From contig NZ_JACJUG010000022.1 of NCBI RefSeq assembly GCF_014174515.1, positions 1 to 64,000 on the forward strand: a stretch of 64,000 bases of DNA, written 5' to 3'. Numbering within the stretch: the first letter of the stretch is position 1; each line of letters opens with the position of its first letter. Positions 7,188 through 16,022 of this stretch are shown in pieces. The notes beneath the pieces are model-generated. The model was not told the origin of the DNA. It saw only the letters and a list, made by a program, of their open reading frames with translations, and did not search any database. A program made the translations under genes and the position numbers. This stretch comes from Mitsuaria sp. WAJ17. Its GTDB lineage: Bacteria; Pseudomonadota; Gammaproteobacteria; Burkholderiales; Burkholderiaceae_C.

Positions 7188-9604
7188 GCGCGCGGCCTCC
7201 AGCGCTGCAGCAGCAGTGCATTGCTGATCACGGTGACGCTGGACAGGGCCATGGCCGCGCCTGCGATCACCGGGCTGAGCAGACCCAGGGCCGCCAAAGG
7301 GATGCCCACCACGTTGTAGGCAAAGGCCCAGAAGAGGTTCTGGCGGATCTTGGCCACGGTGCGGCGCGACAGGGCGATGGCCTCGGCCACCAGGCGCGGG
7401 TCCGAGCGCATCAGCGTGATGCCGGCCGCATGCATGGCCACATCGGTGCCGCTGCCCATGGCCAGGCCCACATCGGCGGCGGCGAGAGCCGGCGCGTCGT
7501 TGATGCCGTCGCCCACCATGGCCACGCACTTGCCGCCGGCCTTGAGGGCCGCCACCTGCTGGGCCTTGTGCTCGGGCAGCACCTCGGCGTGCACCTCGTC
7601 CATGCCCAGCTCGCGGCCCACGGCCTCGGCAGCGCCGCGGTTGTCACCGCTCAGCAGCACGGTGCGCACGCCCAACTGGCGCAGTTGGGTGATGGCCTCA
7701 CGCGAGCTGGGCTTGATCGGGTCGCCGAAAGCCAGCAGGCCCAGCAGTTCGGGGGCTGCGCCCGCCGCGGTGCGCCGGGCCAGCCAGGACAGGGTGCGCC
7801 CCTGTGACTGCTGGGCCTGGGCCCGGTCCTGCAGGGGGCCGAGATCTACGCCCAGCTCCTGCATGTAGCGACTGCTGCCCAGCATCAGCTGCACGTTCTC
7901 CAGCGATGCCTCCAGCCCTCGGCCTGCCACGGCCCGGAAGTCGGCGGGCTTGGGCAAGACCTGCCCCTCGCCGGCGGTGCGTTCCCGCCAGGCCGACAGC
8001 ACGGCCTTGGCCAGCGGATGCTCGCTGCCCTGCTGCAACAGGGCGGCCAGGCGCAGCAGGCCGAGGTCGTCGATGAGGGTGCTGGCCTGAAGGTCCAGCA
8101 GTTTCGGATGGCCTTCGGTCAGGGTGCCTGTCTTGTCGAAGGCCACGACCTCAAGCTTGCGGGCCAGCTCCAGGGCTTCGGCGTCCTTGATCAGCAGGCC
8201 GCGCCGAGCCGCAACGCCGGTGCCGGCCATCAGCGCGGCCGGCGTGGCCAGGCCCAGGGCGCAGGGGCAGGCGATGACCAGCACCGCCACCGCATGCAGC
8301 AGGGCTCGCTCCCAGTCGCCGGTGCCCAGGCCCCAGGCCAGCAGGGTCATCAGGGCCAGGACCACCACCACCGGCACGAAGACGGCGCTGACCTGATCGA
8401 CCAGGCGCTGGATGGGCGCCTTGCCCGCCTGCGCCGACTCCACGAGGCGCACGATGCGCGACAGTGTGGACTCCGCGCCGAGCGCGCGCACCTCCAGCAG
8501 CAGCAGGCCCTCGCCATTGACGGCACCGCCGATGACGGCCTCGCCCACGCCGCGAGCCACGGGCAGGCTCTCGCCGGTGATCAGGGATTCGTCCACATGG
8601 CTGGTGCCTTCCAGCACGGTGCCGTCCACGGGGATGCGCTCGCCCGGCCGCACCACGACGCGGTCGCCCAGCATCAGGGCGGCCACGGGCAGTTCCTGCT
8701 CACTGCCGTCGGCGCGGCGCTTGCGTGCGGTCTCGGGGCGCAGCTCGCGCAGGGCACGGATGGCCTCGGTGGTCTGGTGCTTGGCACGGGCCTCCAGGTG
8801 CTTGCCCAGCAGGACCAGGGTGATGACCACCGCGGCCGACTCGAAGTACAGGGACATGCTCATGGGCCCGTGGCGCAGCAGCTCGTAGACCGAGAGCCCG
8901 TAGGCCGCGCTGGTGCCCAGGGCGACCAGCAGGTCCATGGTGCCGCTGCCCGCCTTCAGCGCGGCCCAGCCCTTGCGGTAGAAGCGCGCACCCAGCACGA
9001 ACTGCACCGGCGTGGCCAGGGCCAACTGGATCCAGCCGTTGAGCATCCAGTGCGCGCCCCACAGCAGACCCGCCATGGGCAGGATCAGGGGCAGGCTCAG
9101 CAGCACGGCCAGGACCAGGCCCAGCCGGCCTTCCTGCAGCTGCTGCCATAGGGTCTGTGGCTGCGCCTCGGCGTCAGCCTGGCTGCCGTCGTCGATCAGC
9201 CGCGCGCCATAGCCGGCTTGGGTGATCGCGGCGATGAGGGCGTCGCTGTCGGCGCAGGCCAGGGAGCGCACGCTGGCGGTCTCGGTGGCGAGGTTGACGC
9301 TGGCTTCCAGCACCCCCGGCAGCTTGCGCAGCACCTTCTCGATGCGGCCGGCGCAGGACGCGCACGTCATGCCCGTGATGTGCAGCTGCCATTGCCGCTC
9401 GCGCAGGCCGAAGCCGCCCTTGCGCAGGGCCTGGGCCAGGTCCTGCAGACTGGGCTGGCCGCTGAGGTCGGCCTGCTCGGTCGCGAGGTTGACCGTGACC
9501 GCGCTGACGCCGGGCACCTGGCCCAGCAGTCGTTCGACTCGCTTGACGCAGGACGCGCAACTCATGCCCGTGACGGGCAGGCTCAGGGTGGGGGATGTGT
9601 TCAT
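7184..9604 (-). CDS. copA: Copper-exporting P1B-type ATPase
   Basis: 806 residues from ATG 9604; an upstream in-frame ATG at 9625 lies inside the predicted promoter, so it is unlikely. Two N-terminal heavy-metal-associated domains have C16-A-S-C19 and C81-A-S-C84. The transport-site C446-P-C448 motif, phosphorylation loop D490-K-T-G-T and the 'G-D-G-I-N-D-A-P-A-L' hinge are all intact. It exports Cu(I) from cytosol to periplasm at the cost of ATP. It forms an operon with cueR and is divergent from a small copper chaperone gene. Length and motifs match the E. coli CopA class. Confidence 0.96.
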   Translation of the reverse strand: MNTSPTLSLPVTGMSCASCVKRVERLLGQVPGVSAVTVNLATEQADLSGQPSLQDLAQALRKGGFGLRERQWQLHITGMTCASCAGRIEKVLRKLPGVLEASVNLATETASVRSLACADSDALIAAITQAGYGARLIDDGSQADAEAQPQTLWQQLQEGRLGLVLAVLLSLPLILPMAGLLWGAHWMLNGWIQLALATPVQFVLGARFYRKGWAALKAGSGTMDLLVALGTSAAYGLSVYELLRHGPMSMSLYFESAAVVITLVLLGKHLEARAKHQTTEAIRALRELRPETARKRRADGSEQELPVAALMLGDRVVVRPGERIPVDGTVLEGTSHVDESLITGESLPVARGVGEAVIGGAVNGEGLLLLEVRALGAESTLSRIVRLVESAQAGKAPIQRLVDQVSAVFVPVVVVLALMTLLAWGLGTGDWERALLHAVAVLVIACPCALGLATPAALMAGTGVAARRGLLIKDAEALELARKLEVVAFDKTGTLTEGHPKLLDLQASTLIDDLGLLRLAALLQQGSEHPLAKAVLSAWRERTAGEGQVLPKPADFRAVAGRGLEASLENVQLMLGSSRYMQELGVDLGPLQDRAQAQQSQGRTLSWLARRTAAGAAPELLGLLAFGDPIKPSSREAITQLRQLGVRTVLLSGDNRGAAEAVGRELGMDEVHAEVLPEHKAQQVAALKAGGKCVAMVGDGINDAPALAAADVGLAMGSGTDVAMHAAGITLMRSDPRLVAEAIALSRRTVAKIRQNLFWAFAYNVVGIPLAALGLLSPVIAGAAMALSSVTVISNALLLQRWRPRA

Positions 9605-9610
9605 GGCCTC

Positions 9611-9641
9611 AGTCTCAAGCTTCACCTGATGGTAAGGTCAA
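9611..9641 (-). promoter_or_regulatory. CueR-type promoter of copA
   Basis: On the minus strand, a TTGACC -35 (9636-9641) is followed by a 19-bp spacer containing the imperfect dyad ACCTTACC...AGGTGAAG, then GAGACT (9611-9616) as a weak -10. The over-long 19-bp spacer is the hallmark of MerR/CueR-activated promoters. The -10 ends six bases before the copA ATG, so any leader would be very short. Confidence 0.65.
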
Positions 9642-9687
9642 GCGGGCGGCCATGTCCGTTCGGTCAGTGCGGTTGGAGCCGGTGCGC

Positions 9688-9718
9688 TTGACCTTTCCAT
9701 CATGGGAATGATTAAGCT
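9688..9718 (+). promoter_or_regulatory. CueR-type promoter of the copZ-like gene
   Basis: TTGACC (9688-9693), a 19-bp spacer with the dyad CCTTTCC...GGGAATG, and TAAGCT (9713-9718) as -10. This matches the CueR promoter layout and mirrors the copA promoter 47 bp away on the other strand, so one regulator can drive both directions. Confidence 0.75.
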
Positions 9719-9750
9719 GGCCCCGTCATCGAACAAGCAAGGAACTCGAT

Positions 9751-9948
9751 ATGAGCAGCTTCCACCTTCCCGACATGAGCTGTGGCCATTGCGTGGCCGC
9801 CATCACCGAGGCACTGAAGGCCGCGGATCCCGAAGTTCGCCTGGAGTTCCAGCGCGAGGCCCGCACGGTGCAGGTCCAGAGCCGGTTGGACGATGCGCGC
9901 TTGGCCGCCTTGCTGAGCGAGGCCGGCTACCCGCCGGCCGCTGGCTGA
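9751..9948 (+). CDS. copZ: Copper chaperone, heavy-metal-associated domain (CopZ-like)
   Basis: 65 residues forming a single HMA ferredoxin-like domain with metal-binding M-S-C-G-H-C near the N-terminus (C11 and C14). CopZ-like proteins carry Cu(I) to CopA. The Gly-His between the cysteines is common in this subgroup. AAGGA at 9739-9743 is the ribosome-binding site, and a CueR-type promoter lies just upstream. It is divergent from copA. Confidence 0.88.
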   Translation: MSSFHLPDMSCGHCVAAITEALKAADPEVRLEFQREARTVQVQSRLDDARLAALLSEAGYPPAAG

Positions 9949-10186
9949 GCGCCCGCAGCGGCGGGGCCGGGCCGCCTGCGGCCGCTCTGCCGCCTTGCGC
10001 GCTCAGGGTTTGCCCTTGATTGGGTGTTCGGATAGTGATGCATAGGGTTTGCATGTAGCTAACACGCATCGAAATTCGGCTCTTTGTGTCGACGTGATGC
10101 GCGTTTTGTAAAGCTGGTGAAACAATTGGCCCTCGCTCAGCGTCGAGGCTCCTTTGATGGCGCCGGCTGGCGCAACACCAAAAACG

Positions 10187-10206
10187 CCCCTCGCTGCTGC
10201 GAGGGG
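10187..10206 (+). other. Perfect 8-bp hairpin in the leader of a TonB receptor gene
   Basis: CCCCTCGC (10187-10194), loop TGCT and GCGAGGGG (10199-10206) form a perfect stem ending 22 bases before the ATG at 10229. No U-tract follows, so it is not a standard terminator. It could shape the mRNA leader or be an operator. The rest of the 280-bp gap from 9949 has a GC-rich stretch at 9960-9990 and nothing else I recognise. Confidence 0.45.
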
Positions 10207-10228
10207 CCCGTTGAACAGAGGGTTTCCC

Positions 10229-13081
10229 ATGTCTCGCTATATCGATCGTCAGGGCAAGCTGGCCCTGACCAGCATTGCCATCGCCAGCAGCCTGAGCTGC
10301 GGTGCAGCCAGCGCCGCCGAGCCGCAGCAGCTGGAACGGGTTGAAATCATCGGCAGCCACATCAAGCGTGTGGATGCCGAGGGCTCGTCCCCCGTCCAAG
10401 TGGTGCGTCGCGAGGACATCGCCAAGAGCGGCGCCGGCACCGTGCGTGAACTGATCGGCCAGTTGGCCGCCAGCACCGGCAGCCTGAGCGACCTCGGCGG
10501 CAGCAACAGCTTCGCTGGCGGTGCCAGCTCGGCCTCGCTGCGCAACCTGGGCAAGCAGTCCACCCTGATTCTGCTGAACTTCCGCCGCGTGGCCTCGTAC
10601 CCGCTGGCCGACTACAACCAGGTCTTCACCAACATCGACACTCTGCCGGTGGAAGCCGTCGAGCGCGTCGAAATCCTGCGTAGCGGCGGCTCCGCGCTGT
10701 ACGGTTCGGATGCCGTGGCCGGTGTGATCAACATCATCACCCGCCGCGACTTCCAGGGCGTGATCGGCAAGGTCACCAGCGAGACCTCGCTGCAGAACCA
10801 GCGTTTCGACAACAAGGCCGTCACCCTGACCGCAGGCTATGGCGACCTGGCCAAGGACCGCTTCAACGTGCTGGCCAACATCGACGTCTACACCCGCGAG
10901 ACGGTGATGTGGAACGAGGTGCTGGATGATGTGAATCCGGCCTACGGCAAGTACTCCAGCGGCTTTGGCACGCCCTCGAGCTATTCCTATCCGGGCAATG
11001 TGATGGCCAAGCTGCCCAACGGCAAGCTGGGCCTGGTGCCGGCGAAGGGCTGCGCCGAGTCCAACATCGTAAACGGCCTGTGCCAGTACAACCGCTACGA
11101 GCGCTTCGAGGCCCAGCCCGCTTCGGATCGCGTCACCGGCATCATCTCGGGCAAGTACCAGTTCAACGCGGACCTGCAAGGCTTTGCCGAGGCTGTGTTC
11201 GCCCGCAACAAGACGGCCTACAAGAGCGCCTTCCCGGCCTACGGCTCCAGCCAGCCTGCCACCGTGTGGGGTGACCCCAGCACCAACGGCCTGCTGAGCT
11301 ACCGTGACCGCGGCCTGCCCGCCGGCCACCCGCTGAACAACACCGGCGCCGAGGCCGAGTTCCGCTACCGCTTCGCCGACGCCGACACCGGCAAGAAGGC
11401 CACCACCGACCAGTACCGCGTGCTGGCTGGCCTGAAGGGCACGACGGGCAACTACGACTGGGAGACCGCTGTTGGCGCCATGGGGGGCAAGACCCGTTCG
11501 GACCAGCGCGGCACCTTCAGCGTGAAGGGCTTCAAGGAAGTCATCGGCGACTACACAAAGCCCGTGCTGGACGCCGACTTCTTCAACAAGCCCAACGGCT
11601 ACAAGATCGGCCAGGAGAACAGCGCCGAGGTGCTGGGCAAGCTGTTCCCGGTGTTCGGGTACGACGCCCGCGTCACGCAGTACTTCATCGACGGCCGCGT
11701 GTCGGGTGAAGTGGGCAACCTGCCGGCCGGCCCCATCGGCTTCGCCGCCGGTGCCGAGCTGCGCCGCGAGGAAATGAAGATCACGCCCACCGGCGGCCTG
11801 CAGGGCGGCGACATCGTCGGCTACGGCTCGGTGAGTGCCAACGCATCGCGCAGCTACTCCGCCTTCTTCGGCGAAGCGAGCTTCCCGGTGCTCAAGTCCC
11901 TGGAACTGCAGGCCGCTGGCCGAGTGGACAAGTTCCCCGGCATCTCGGCCCACTTCTCGCCCAAGCTGAGCGCCCGCTTCCAGCCGACCCGTGACCTGCT
12001 GCTGCGCGCCACGATCGAGAGCGGCTTCCGCGCGCCCAACCTGACCGAGAGCGCCCCCTCAACCAAATTCGCCTTCAACAACGGCGTCAATGACCCGAAG
12101 CGCTGTAAGGCCGCCACGGACTACGCACGCGACCTGAAGGCCGATGCCGCCAAGCTGCCCAACAGCGATCCGAACAAGCAGCTGCTGATCGCCAGGGCCG
12201 ACAACGTCGTGGGCGAATGCTCGCGTGGCGTGGCCAGCATCGTGGCCCACAACCCGGACCTGAAGCCCGAGACCTCGGTGAGCCGCACCTTCGGCATGGC
12301 CTTCTCGCCGGCCAAGGATGTGTCGATGACCATCGACTACTGGCACATCGTGCGCAAGGACGAGATCGGCCGCAAGAGCACCAATGACCTGCTGAACGTC
12401 GAGGACACGCTGGCTCCCGGCATCGTCAACCGCGACAGCCTGGCGAACGATCCCATCTTCGACGCGGCAGCTCAGACCAAGTATGGCGTGACGGCAGGCC
12501 GCCTGGCTTCGGTGGTGGCGAGCTTCGAGAACCTGTTCCGCACCAAGACCTCGGGCATCGACCTGGGCTTCAAGGCACAGCGCTCGACCGACATCGGCAC
12601 CCTGGGCCTGGACCTGGACCTGACCTACCTGATCCAGTTGAAGAACTGGAGCCCGCTGCTGGGCGCCAATGGCGGCTATGGCGACAACCTGGCCGGTCGC
12701 TACAGCTATCCGCGCTGGAAGTCCAAGCTGGCGCTGTCCCACTCGGCAGGCAAGGTGGCTCAACAGCTGAGCTTCCACTACCAGAACAGCACGGCGCTCA
12801 ACAGCGACTTCAACTCGACGGCCTGGACCGAGGCGGACTGCGCCAAGACCAAGGGCCTGCAGGCTGACCAGTGCCGCTTCGCTGCCTACTCGCGCGTGGA
12901 CTACAACATCAGCTACAGCCCCATCAAGGCGCTGCGCCTGAGTGCCAACGTCCGCAACCTGCTGAACACCCGCCCGCCGGTGGACTACCGCGGCTTCGGC
13001 GTCGGCGGCATCGTTCCGCCGGATCGCGAGGACGTGCAGGGCCGCCTGCTGCGCCTGAGCGCCGAGTACACCTTCTATTGA
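10229..13081 (+). CDS. TonB-dependent outer-membrane receptor
   Basis: 950 residues from ATG 10229. The signal peptide runs to about residue 30, ending 'G-A-A-S-A-A'. The mature start 'R-V-E-I-I-G-S-H-I-K-R-V' resembles the TonB-box region of the 'GSxIRR' group. The plug domain follows (about 50-180, including 'V-E-R-V-E-I-L-R-S-G-G-S-A-L-Y-G-S-D-A-V-A-G-V-I-N'), then a 22-strand barrel ending in aromatic 'Y-T-F-Y'. It takes up a large scarce substrate across the outer membrane. The substrate is unknown; no siderophore or sugar genes flank it. It has a strong terminator and a leader hairpin of its own, suggesting a single-gene unit. Confidence 0.92.
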   Translation: MSRYIDRQGKLALTSIAIASSLSCGAASAAEPQQLERVEIIGSHIKRVDAEGSSPVQVVRREDIAKSGAGTVRELIGQLAASTGSLSDLGGSNSFAGGASSASLRNLGKQSTLILLNFRRVASYPLADYNQVFTNIDTLPVEAVERVEILRSGGSALYGSDAVAGVINIITRRDFQGVIGKVTSETSLQNQRFDNKAVTLTAGYGDLAKDRFNVLANIDVYTRETVMWNEVLDDVNPAYGKYSSGFGTPSSYSYPGNVMAKLPNGKLGLVPAKGCAESNIVNGLCQYNRYERFEAQPASDRVTGIISGKYQFNADLQGFAEAVFARNKTAYKSAFPAYGSSQPATVWGDPSTNGLLSYRDRGLPAGHPLNNTGAEAEFRYRFADADTGKKATTDQYRVLAGLKGTTGNYDWETAVGAMGGKTRSDQRGTFSVKGFKEVIGDYTKPVLDADFFNKPNGYKIGQENSAEVLGKLFPVFGYDARVTQYFIDGRVSGEVGNLPAGPIGFAAGAELRREEMKITPTGGLQGGDIVGYGSVSANASRSYSAFFGEASFPVLKSLELQAAGRVDKFPGISAHFSPKLSARFQPTRDLLLRATIESGFRAPNLTESAPSTKFAFNNGVNDPKRCKAATDYARDLKADAAKLPNSDPNKQLLIARADNVVGECSRGVASIVAHNPDLKPETSVSRTFGMAFSPAKDVSMTIDYWHIVRKDEIGRKSTNDLLNVEDTLAPGIVNRDSLANDPIFDAAAQTKYGVTAGRLASVVASFENLFRTKTSGIDLGFKAQRSTDIGTLGLDLDLTYLIQLKNWSPLLGANGGYGDNLAGRYSYPRWKSKLALSHSAGKVAQQLSFHYQNSTALNSDFNSTAWTEADCAKTKGLQADQCRFAAYSRVDYNISYSPIKALRLSANVRNLLNTRPPVDYRGFGVGGIVPPDREDVQGRLLRLSAEYTFY

Positions 13082-13123
13082 TCCATTCCCGAGGGGGCCG
13101 CAGCTTCGCGGCCCTCGAAAGGC

Positions 13124-13151
13124 AAAGGCCGGGCATCTGCCCGGCCTTTTT
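13124..13151 (+). terminator. Intrinsic terminator after the TonB receptor
   Basis: An 11-bp GC-rich stem (AAAGGCCGGGC / GCCCGGCCTTT) with loop ATCT, followed by T residues through 13151. It sits 43 bp after the receptor stop codon. A palindromic GGGCCGC...GCGGCCC-like stretch at 13095-13113 just upstream may add to it. Confidence 0.85.
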
Positions 13152-13158
13152 CGTTCAA

Positions 13159-13200
13159 ATGGAGCCCCTATGGAGCCCTCATGGAGCCCACATGAGGCGC
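13159..13200. repeat. Short tandem repeat, 11-bp period
   Basis: ATGGAGCCC occurs at 13159, 13170 and 13181, with a decayed fourth copy at 13192. It lies in the gap between a terminator and the 3' end of the SphA-like gene. Function unknown. Confidence 0.6.
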
Positions 13201-13211
13201 CCCTGTCGGGC

Positions 13212-14216
13212 TCAGTCCAGGCGCAAGTTCAGGCGCACCCAGGTGGTCGTGCCCTGCGGCCGGTTGCGCACGGCGAATTCCTTCAGCACCTTCACGTCGG
13301 CCGACCACACGCCGTCTTCCGACACATAGGCCAGCATCGGGCCCAGGGCCCGCACGCGGGCCTTATTGCCGCTGGCAGCGACGCCGGGGCCGTCGTCCTT
13401 GGTGGTCTGCTCGACCAGATAGCCCTGCAGGCCCAGGCGCCATTCGTCGTTGACGCGGTACATGGCGGCGTAGTCGGCATGCAGGTACTGGCCGGAGCGC
13501 ACGTCGGTGGCGGTGTTGCGGGTGTTGACAGAGTAGGTGGCGCGCAGGCCCAGCTCCACGCCGTTCTCCCAGACCTTGGAGGCCAGCAGCAGGGGGCGCA
13601 CGGTCCAGAACTTGCCGGCGCCGGGGTTCACGGCCTGTTTGGCGTCGTAGGTGCCGGTGGGGGCAACCACGCTCAGGCCCAGCACCAGGCGGCTGTCGTC
13701 CTGTTGCCAGTCCACGAAGCCTGCGAGGTCCAGGTCGCCCTGGCCGCTCTTGCTGCCGGAGCGCTGGGCGCCCTGCTGGTCCAGCAGGTTCTGCACGGCC
13801 GTGGCGGCGCCCGCCGGCGCGCCGGCGGGCAGGGTGGCGCTCAGGCGGACGTCATTGCGCTGGCGCACCAGGGGCAGGGTGGCGGAGAAGCCCAGGCGGC
13901 CGTCAGCCACCAGCTTCTCGGTGACCCAGGTGCCGCGGGCCACGAAAACATCAGCCTCAATCTCGCCCTGGATTTGCACCGGCAGCGTGCCCAGCGGCGT
14001 GGCGGCCTGGGTCTGCAGGGCCTGGCCGTCGTCGCCCTTGAGGCGCTTGGCGCTGTAGTGCTGCAGCCAGAGCTGGCCGTACCAGCCGGGGAACTGGGGC
14101 GTGGCGAGTTCGTAGCTGGGAGCGCCCAGCAGCGCGCGCAGCTGGCCGTTTTCGGTGGCCAGTGCGGAGCCCATGGGGGCCAGGGCAGCGAGGAGGGCCA
14201 GGGGGTACTTCTTCAT
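13212..14216 (-). CDS. SphA/MetA-pathway-like outer-membrane protein
   Basis: 334 residues with a signal peptide of about 20 residues ('M-K-K-Y-P-L-A-L-L-A-A-L ... S-A-L-A'). The mature protein has many alternating beta strands with aromatic girdles ('G-W-Y-G-Q-L-W-L-Q-H-Y', 'G-L-R-A-T-Y-S-V-N-T-R') and ends in 'V-R-L-N-L-R-L-D'. This fits the Phenol_MetA_deg / SphA-like family of outer-membrane beta-barrels, often beside aromatic or lipid catabolic genes. No catabolic genes are adjacent here, so the substrate is unknown. Confidence 0.7.
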   Translation of the reverse strand: MKKYPLALLAALAPMGSALATENGQLRALLGAPSYELATPQFPGWYGQLWLQHYSAKRLKGDDGQALQTQAATPLGTLPVQIQGEIEADVFVARGTWVTEKLVADGRLGFSATLPLVRQRNDVRLSATLPAGAPAGAATAVQNLLDQQGAQRSGSKSGQGDLDLAGFVDWQQDDSRLVLGLSVVAPTGTYDAKQAVNPGAGKFWTVRPLLLASKVWENGVELGLRATYSVNTRNTATDVRSGQYLHADYAAMYRVNDEWRLGLQGYLVEQTTKDDGPGVAASGNKARVRALGPMLAYVSEDGVWSADVKVLKEFAVRNRPQGTTTWVRLNLRLD

Positions 14217-14482
14217 GGGTGGTCCTGAAAGCCGGGTTTGGAAACCATGCAGCCGCCGACGCCGGCACAGGGCGGCGCCGGGCGGCAGCGGGGGGGAATG
14301 GGCCGGATGCTGCCAGCCTTGGCGTGAAATGCACAGCGATCGGCCTAGAGAGGACTGCCGAATCGCCGCGCCTTGCGCAATCTTGCCGCTCCTGTCTGCT
14401 GCGTGTCGAGGCGCACTTCTTTATGATCCGCGCCCTGGCAGTACCTTTCCGATGTGGCGCTGCCGCATGCCAAGGAGACAAG

Positions 14483-15076
14483 ATGCTGCAATTCCTGCGA
14501 CCCCTCGCGATGGGCCTGCTGGTGCTGGCGGGAGCCGCCCAGGCGAGCGATGTCAAGTTCGAGGGCTTTGATTTCCCCGCCACGGCGACCGTGGGCAACC
14601 AAAACCTGGTCCTCAACGGTGTGGCGGCGTCCAGCATTCTCTCGACGCGCTCCACCGTCGTGGCCTTCTACCTGCCCAGCAAGCAGACGACCATGGAGAG
14701 CGCCACCGGCGTCAAGGGCCCCAAGCGCATCCAGTTCTACATGCTGCGTGCTGTGTCGGCCAGGGACCTGGCCAATGCCATGCTGGACCGCATCCGCCAG
14801 AACGTGACGACCGAGGAGTTCTCGGCCAATGTGATCGCCACCTCGCAGCTGGGCGCTCTGTTCGGCCAGCGCAGCAAGGTCAACAAGGGCGATCTGGTGG
14901 TGATCGACTACAACCCGGCGGAGAAGCTCACCGAGTTCACCCTCAACGGCAAACGCCTGGGTGATCCAATTGCCGGCGAGGCTTTCTTTCCCATGATGAT
15001 GAAGGTGTGGATCGGCCCCAAGGTGCGCGACTCCACCCGGGACGGCCTGCTGGGCCTCACCAAGCTCGAAGGCTGA
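14483..15076 (+). CDS. Chalcone-isomerase-like periplasmic protein
   Basis: 197 residues from ATG 14483, with AAGGAG at 14472-14477; longer upstream readings lack a ribosome-binding site. The signal peptide is about 21 residues, ending 'A-A-Q-A'. The mature part matches the bacterial chalcone isomerase-like family (Chalcone_3): an early 'L-N-G-V-A-A-S-S-I-L-S' strand, a 'Y-M-L-R-A-V-S-A-R-D-L' helix entry and 'K-V-W-I-G-P-K-V-R-D' near the end. Bacterial members keep the fold but mostly lack shown isomerase activity; role unknown. It is divergent from the SphA-like gene and has its own terminator. Confidence 0.8.
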   Translation: MLQFLRPLAMGLLVLAGAAQASDVKFEGFDFPATATVGNQNLVLNGVAASSILSTRSTVVAFYLPSKQTTMESATGVKGPKRIQFYMLRAVSARDLANAMLDRIRQNVTTEEFSANVIATSQLGALFGQRSKVNKGDLVVIDYNPAEKLTEFTLNGKRLGDPIAGEAFFPMMMKVWIGPKVRDSTRDGLLGLTKLEG

Positions 15077-15110
15077 GCCCCCCGCCTTACGCCGCGCCTT
15101 GATCGATAGT

Positions 15111-15132
15111 CGCCCCGCCCGGGGCGTTTTTT
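15111..15132 (+). terminator. Intrinsic terminator after the chalcone-isomerase-like gene
   Basis: CGCCCC (15111-15116), loop GCCC, GGGGCG (15121-15126), then six T. Located 35 bp after the stop codon and before the convergent TetR gene. Confidence 0.85.
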
Positions 15133-15152
15133 CATGGAGACGCGGCACCAGA

Positions 15153-15893
15153 TCAGGCCTGATCGAGGGCGCGCTGCAGCGTGTCCTTCAGGCCGCGCAG
15201 GCGCAGCAGCTCCTCGTTTGGCGCCTGCAGAGCGGGCCACAGCAGGGCGACAAGGTCGCGCGCACTCTGGTCCACATTGATCTGCCGCCCCGCGATGATC
15301 ACCTCCCACAGCATGTGTTCCATGGGTCCGAAGACCAGGGAGCGCAGCATGCGCAGGGGGATGTCCTGCCGCACCTGGCCGCGCTGCTGGCCGCGCGAAA
15401 GCAGTTCCATCAGCGGCGCGGTGTAGCGGCGCTGCAGTTCGATGAAGGCCTCGCCAAACTCGCTGCCGCCGGTGATGTCGGCCTCACGCTTGCGGCCCTC
15501 GGAAAGCACCAGCTCGCACAGGCCTGTGCCCTGGATAAGGAACAGCCGCAGATGGGTGTGGACCACGAACTCCAGCTGCTCGCGGATGGGGGCCTCGCGG
15601 GGCAGGCCCTGCTCGATGGCCTCGATGATCTCGTCGTACCAGTCGGCGATCACTCGCATGCACAGCTCGCGCTTGCCGCGGAAATAGGTGAAGACCGTGG
15701 CCTCGGAGATGCCCAGGCGCTTGGCGATCTCGGTGGTGGTGGCGCGCTCGTAGCCCTTGGCGGCGAAGACCTCGCGGCCCGCGCGCAGGATGTCCCGCAC
15801 CCGCTGCTCGGCCTTGGCGCCCGCAGGAGCGCGGCGCTGCATGGCGGGCGGCGTGGCGGCGGGGGTGTCGGCGGGGAAGCTCATGCGGTCCAT
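15153..15893 (-). CDS. TetR-family regulator of the leucine degradation operon
   Basis: 246 residues; a second in-frame ATG at 15884 is equally possible. The helix-turn-helix lies at about residues 28-75 ('R-V-R-D-I-L-R-A-G-R-E-V-F', 'T-T-T-E-I-A-K-R-L-G-I-S-E-A-T-V-F-T-Y-F'). The rest is the helical ligand-binding domain. It is divergent from liuB with a 164-bp intergenic region holding two copies of a related 17-bp motif. By position it should repress the liu-bio operon and respond to a branched-chain acyl-CoA; the position is seen, the ligand is inferred. Confidence 0.85.
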   Translation of the reverse strand: MDRMSFPADTPAATPPAMQRRAPAGAKAEQRVRDILRAGREVFAAKGYERATTTEIAKRLGISEATVFTYFRGKRELCMRVIADWYDEIIEAIEQGLPREAPIREQLEFVVHTHLRLFLIQGTGLCELVLSEGRKREADITGGSEFGEAFIELQRRYTAPLMELLSRGQQRGQVRQDIPLRMLRSLVFGPMEHMLWEVIIAGRQINVDQSARDLVALLWPALQAPNEELLRLRGLKDTLQRALDQA

Positions 15894-15907
15894 TTTCCCT
15901 GAATTTC

Positions 15908-15924
15908 TGAGTCGAACTCAAGTC
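15908..15924 (+). promoter_or_regulatory. Predicted TetR operator, copy 1
   Basis: TGAGTCGAACTCAAGTC, containing the inverted repeat TGAGT-N3-ACTCA, lies 15 bp upstream of the tetR start. It matches 14 of 17 bases of the motif at 16006-16022 in opposite orientation, which supports a regulator binding site. Confidence 0.55.
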
Positions 15925-16005
15925 TTGCTTGCTGGGGTCATTCCTCTGTCGTATCCTCACGGTTTCGCGAGCCCTGCGAACGCGGTTCAATGGGTTTCAC
16001 ATGAT

Positions 16006-16022
16006 GAATTGAGCTTGACTCA
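16006..16022 (-). promoter_or_regulatory. Predicted TetR operator, copy 2
   Basis: Read on the minus strand: TGAGTCAAGCTCAATTC, 14 of 17 identical to the copy at 15908. It lies 36 bp upstream of the liuB start, a good position to block transcription of the leucine degradation operon. Confidence 0.55.

Noticed and set aside
8018..9151. Plus-strand frame of 377 residues inside copA
   Set aside because: copA on the minus strand has complete P-type ATPase motifs; this is a composition shadow.
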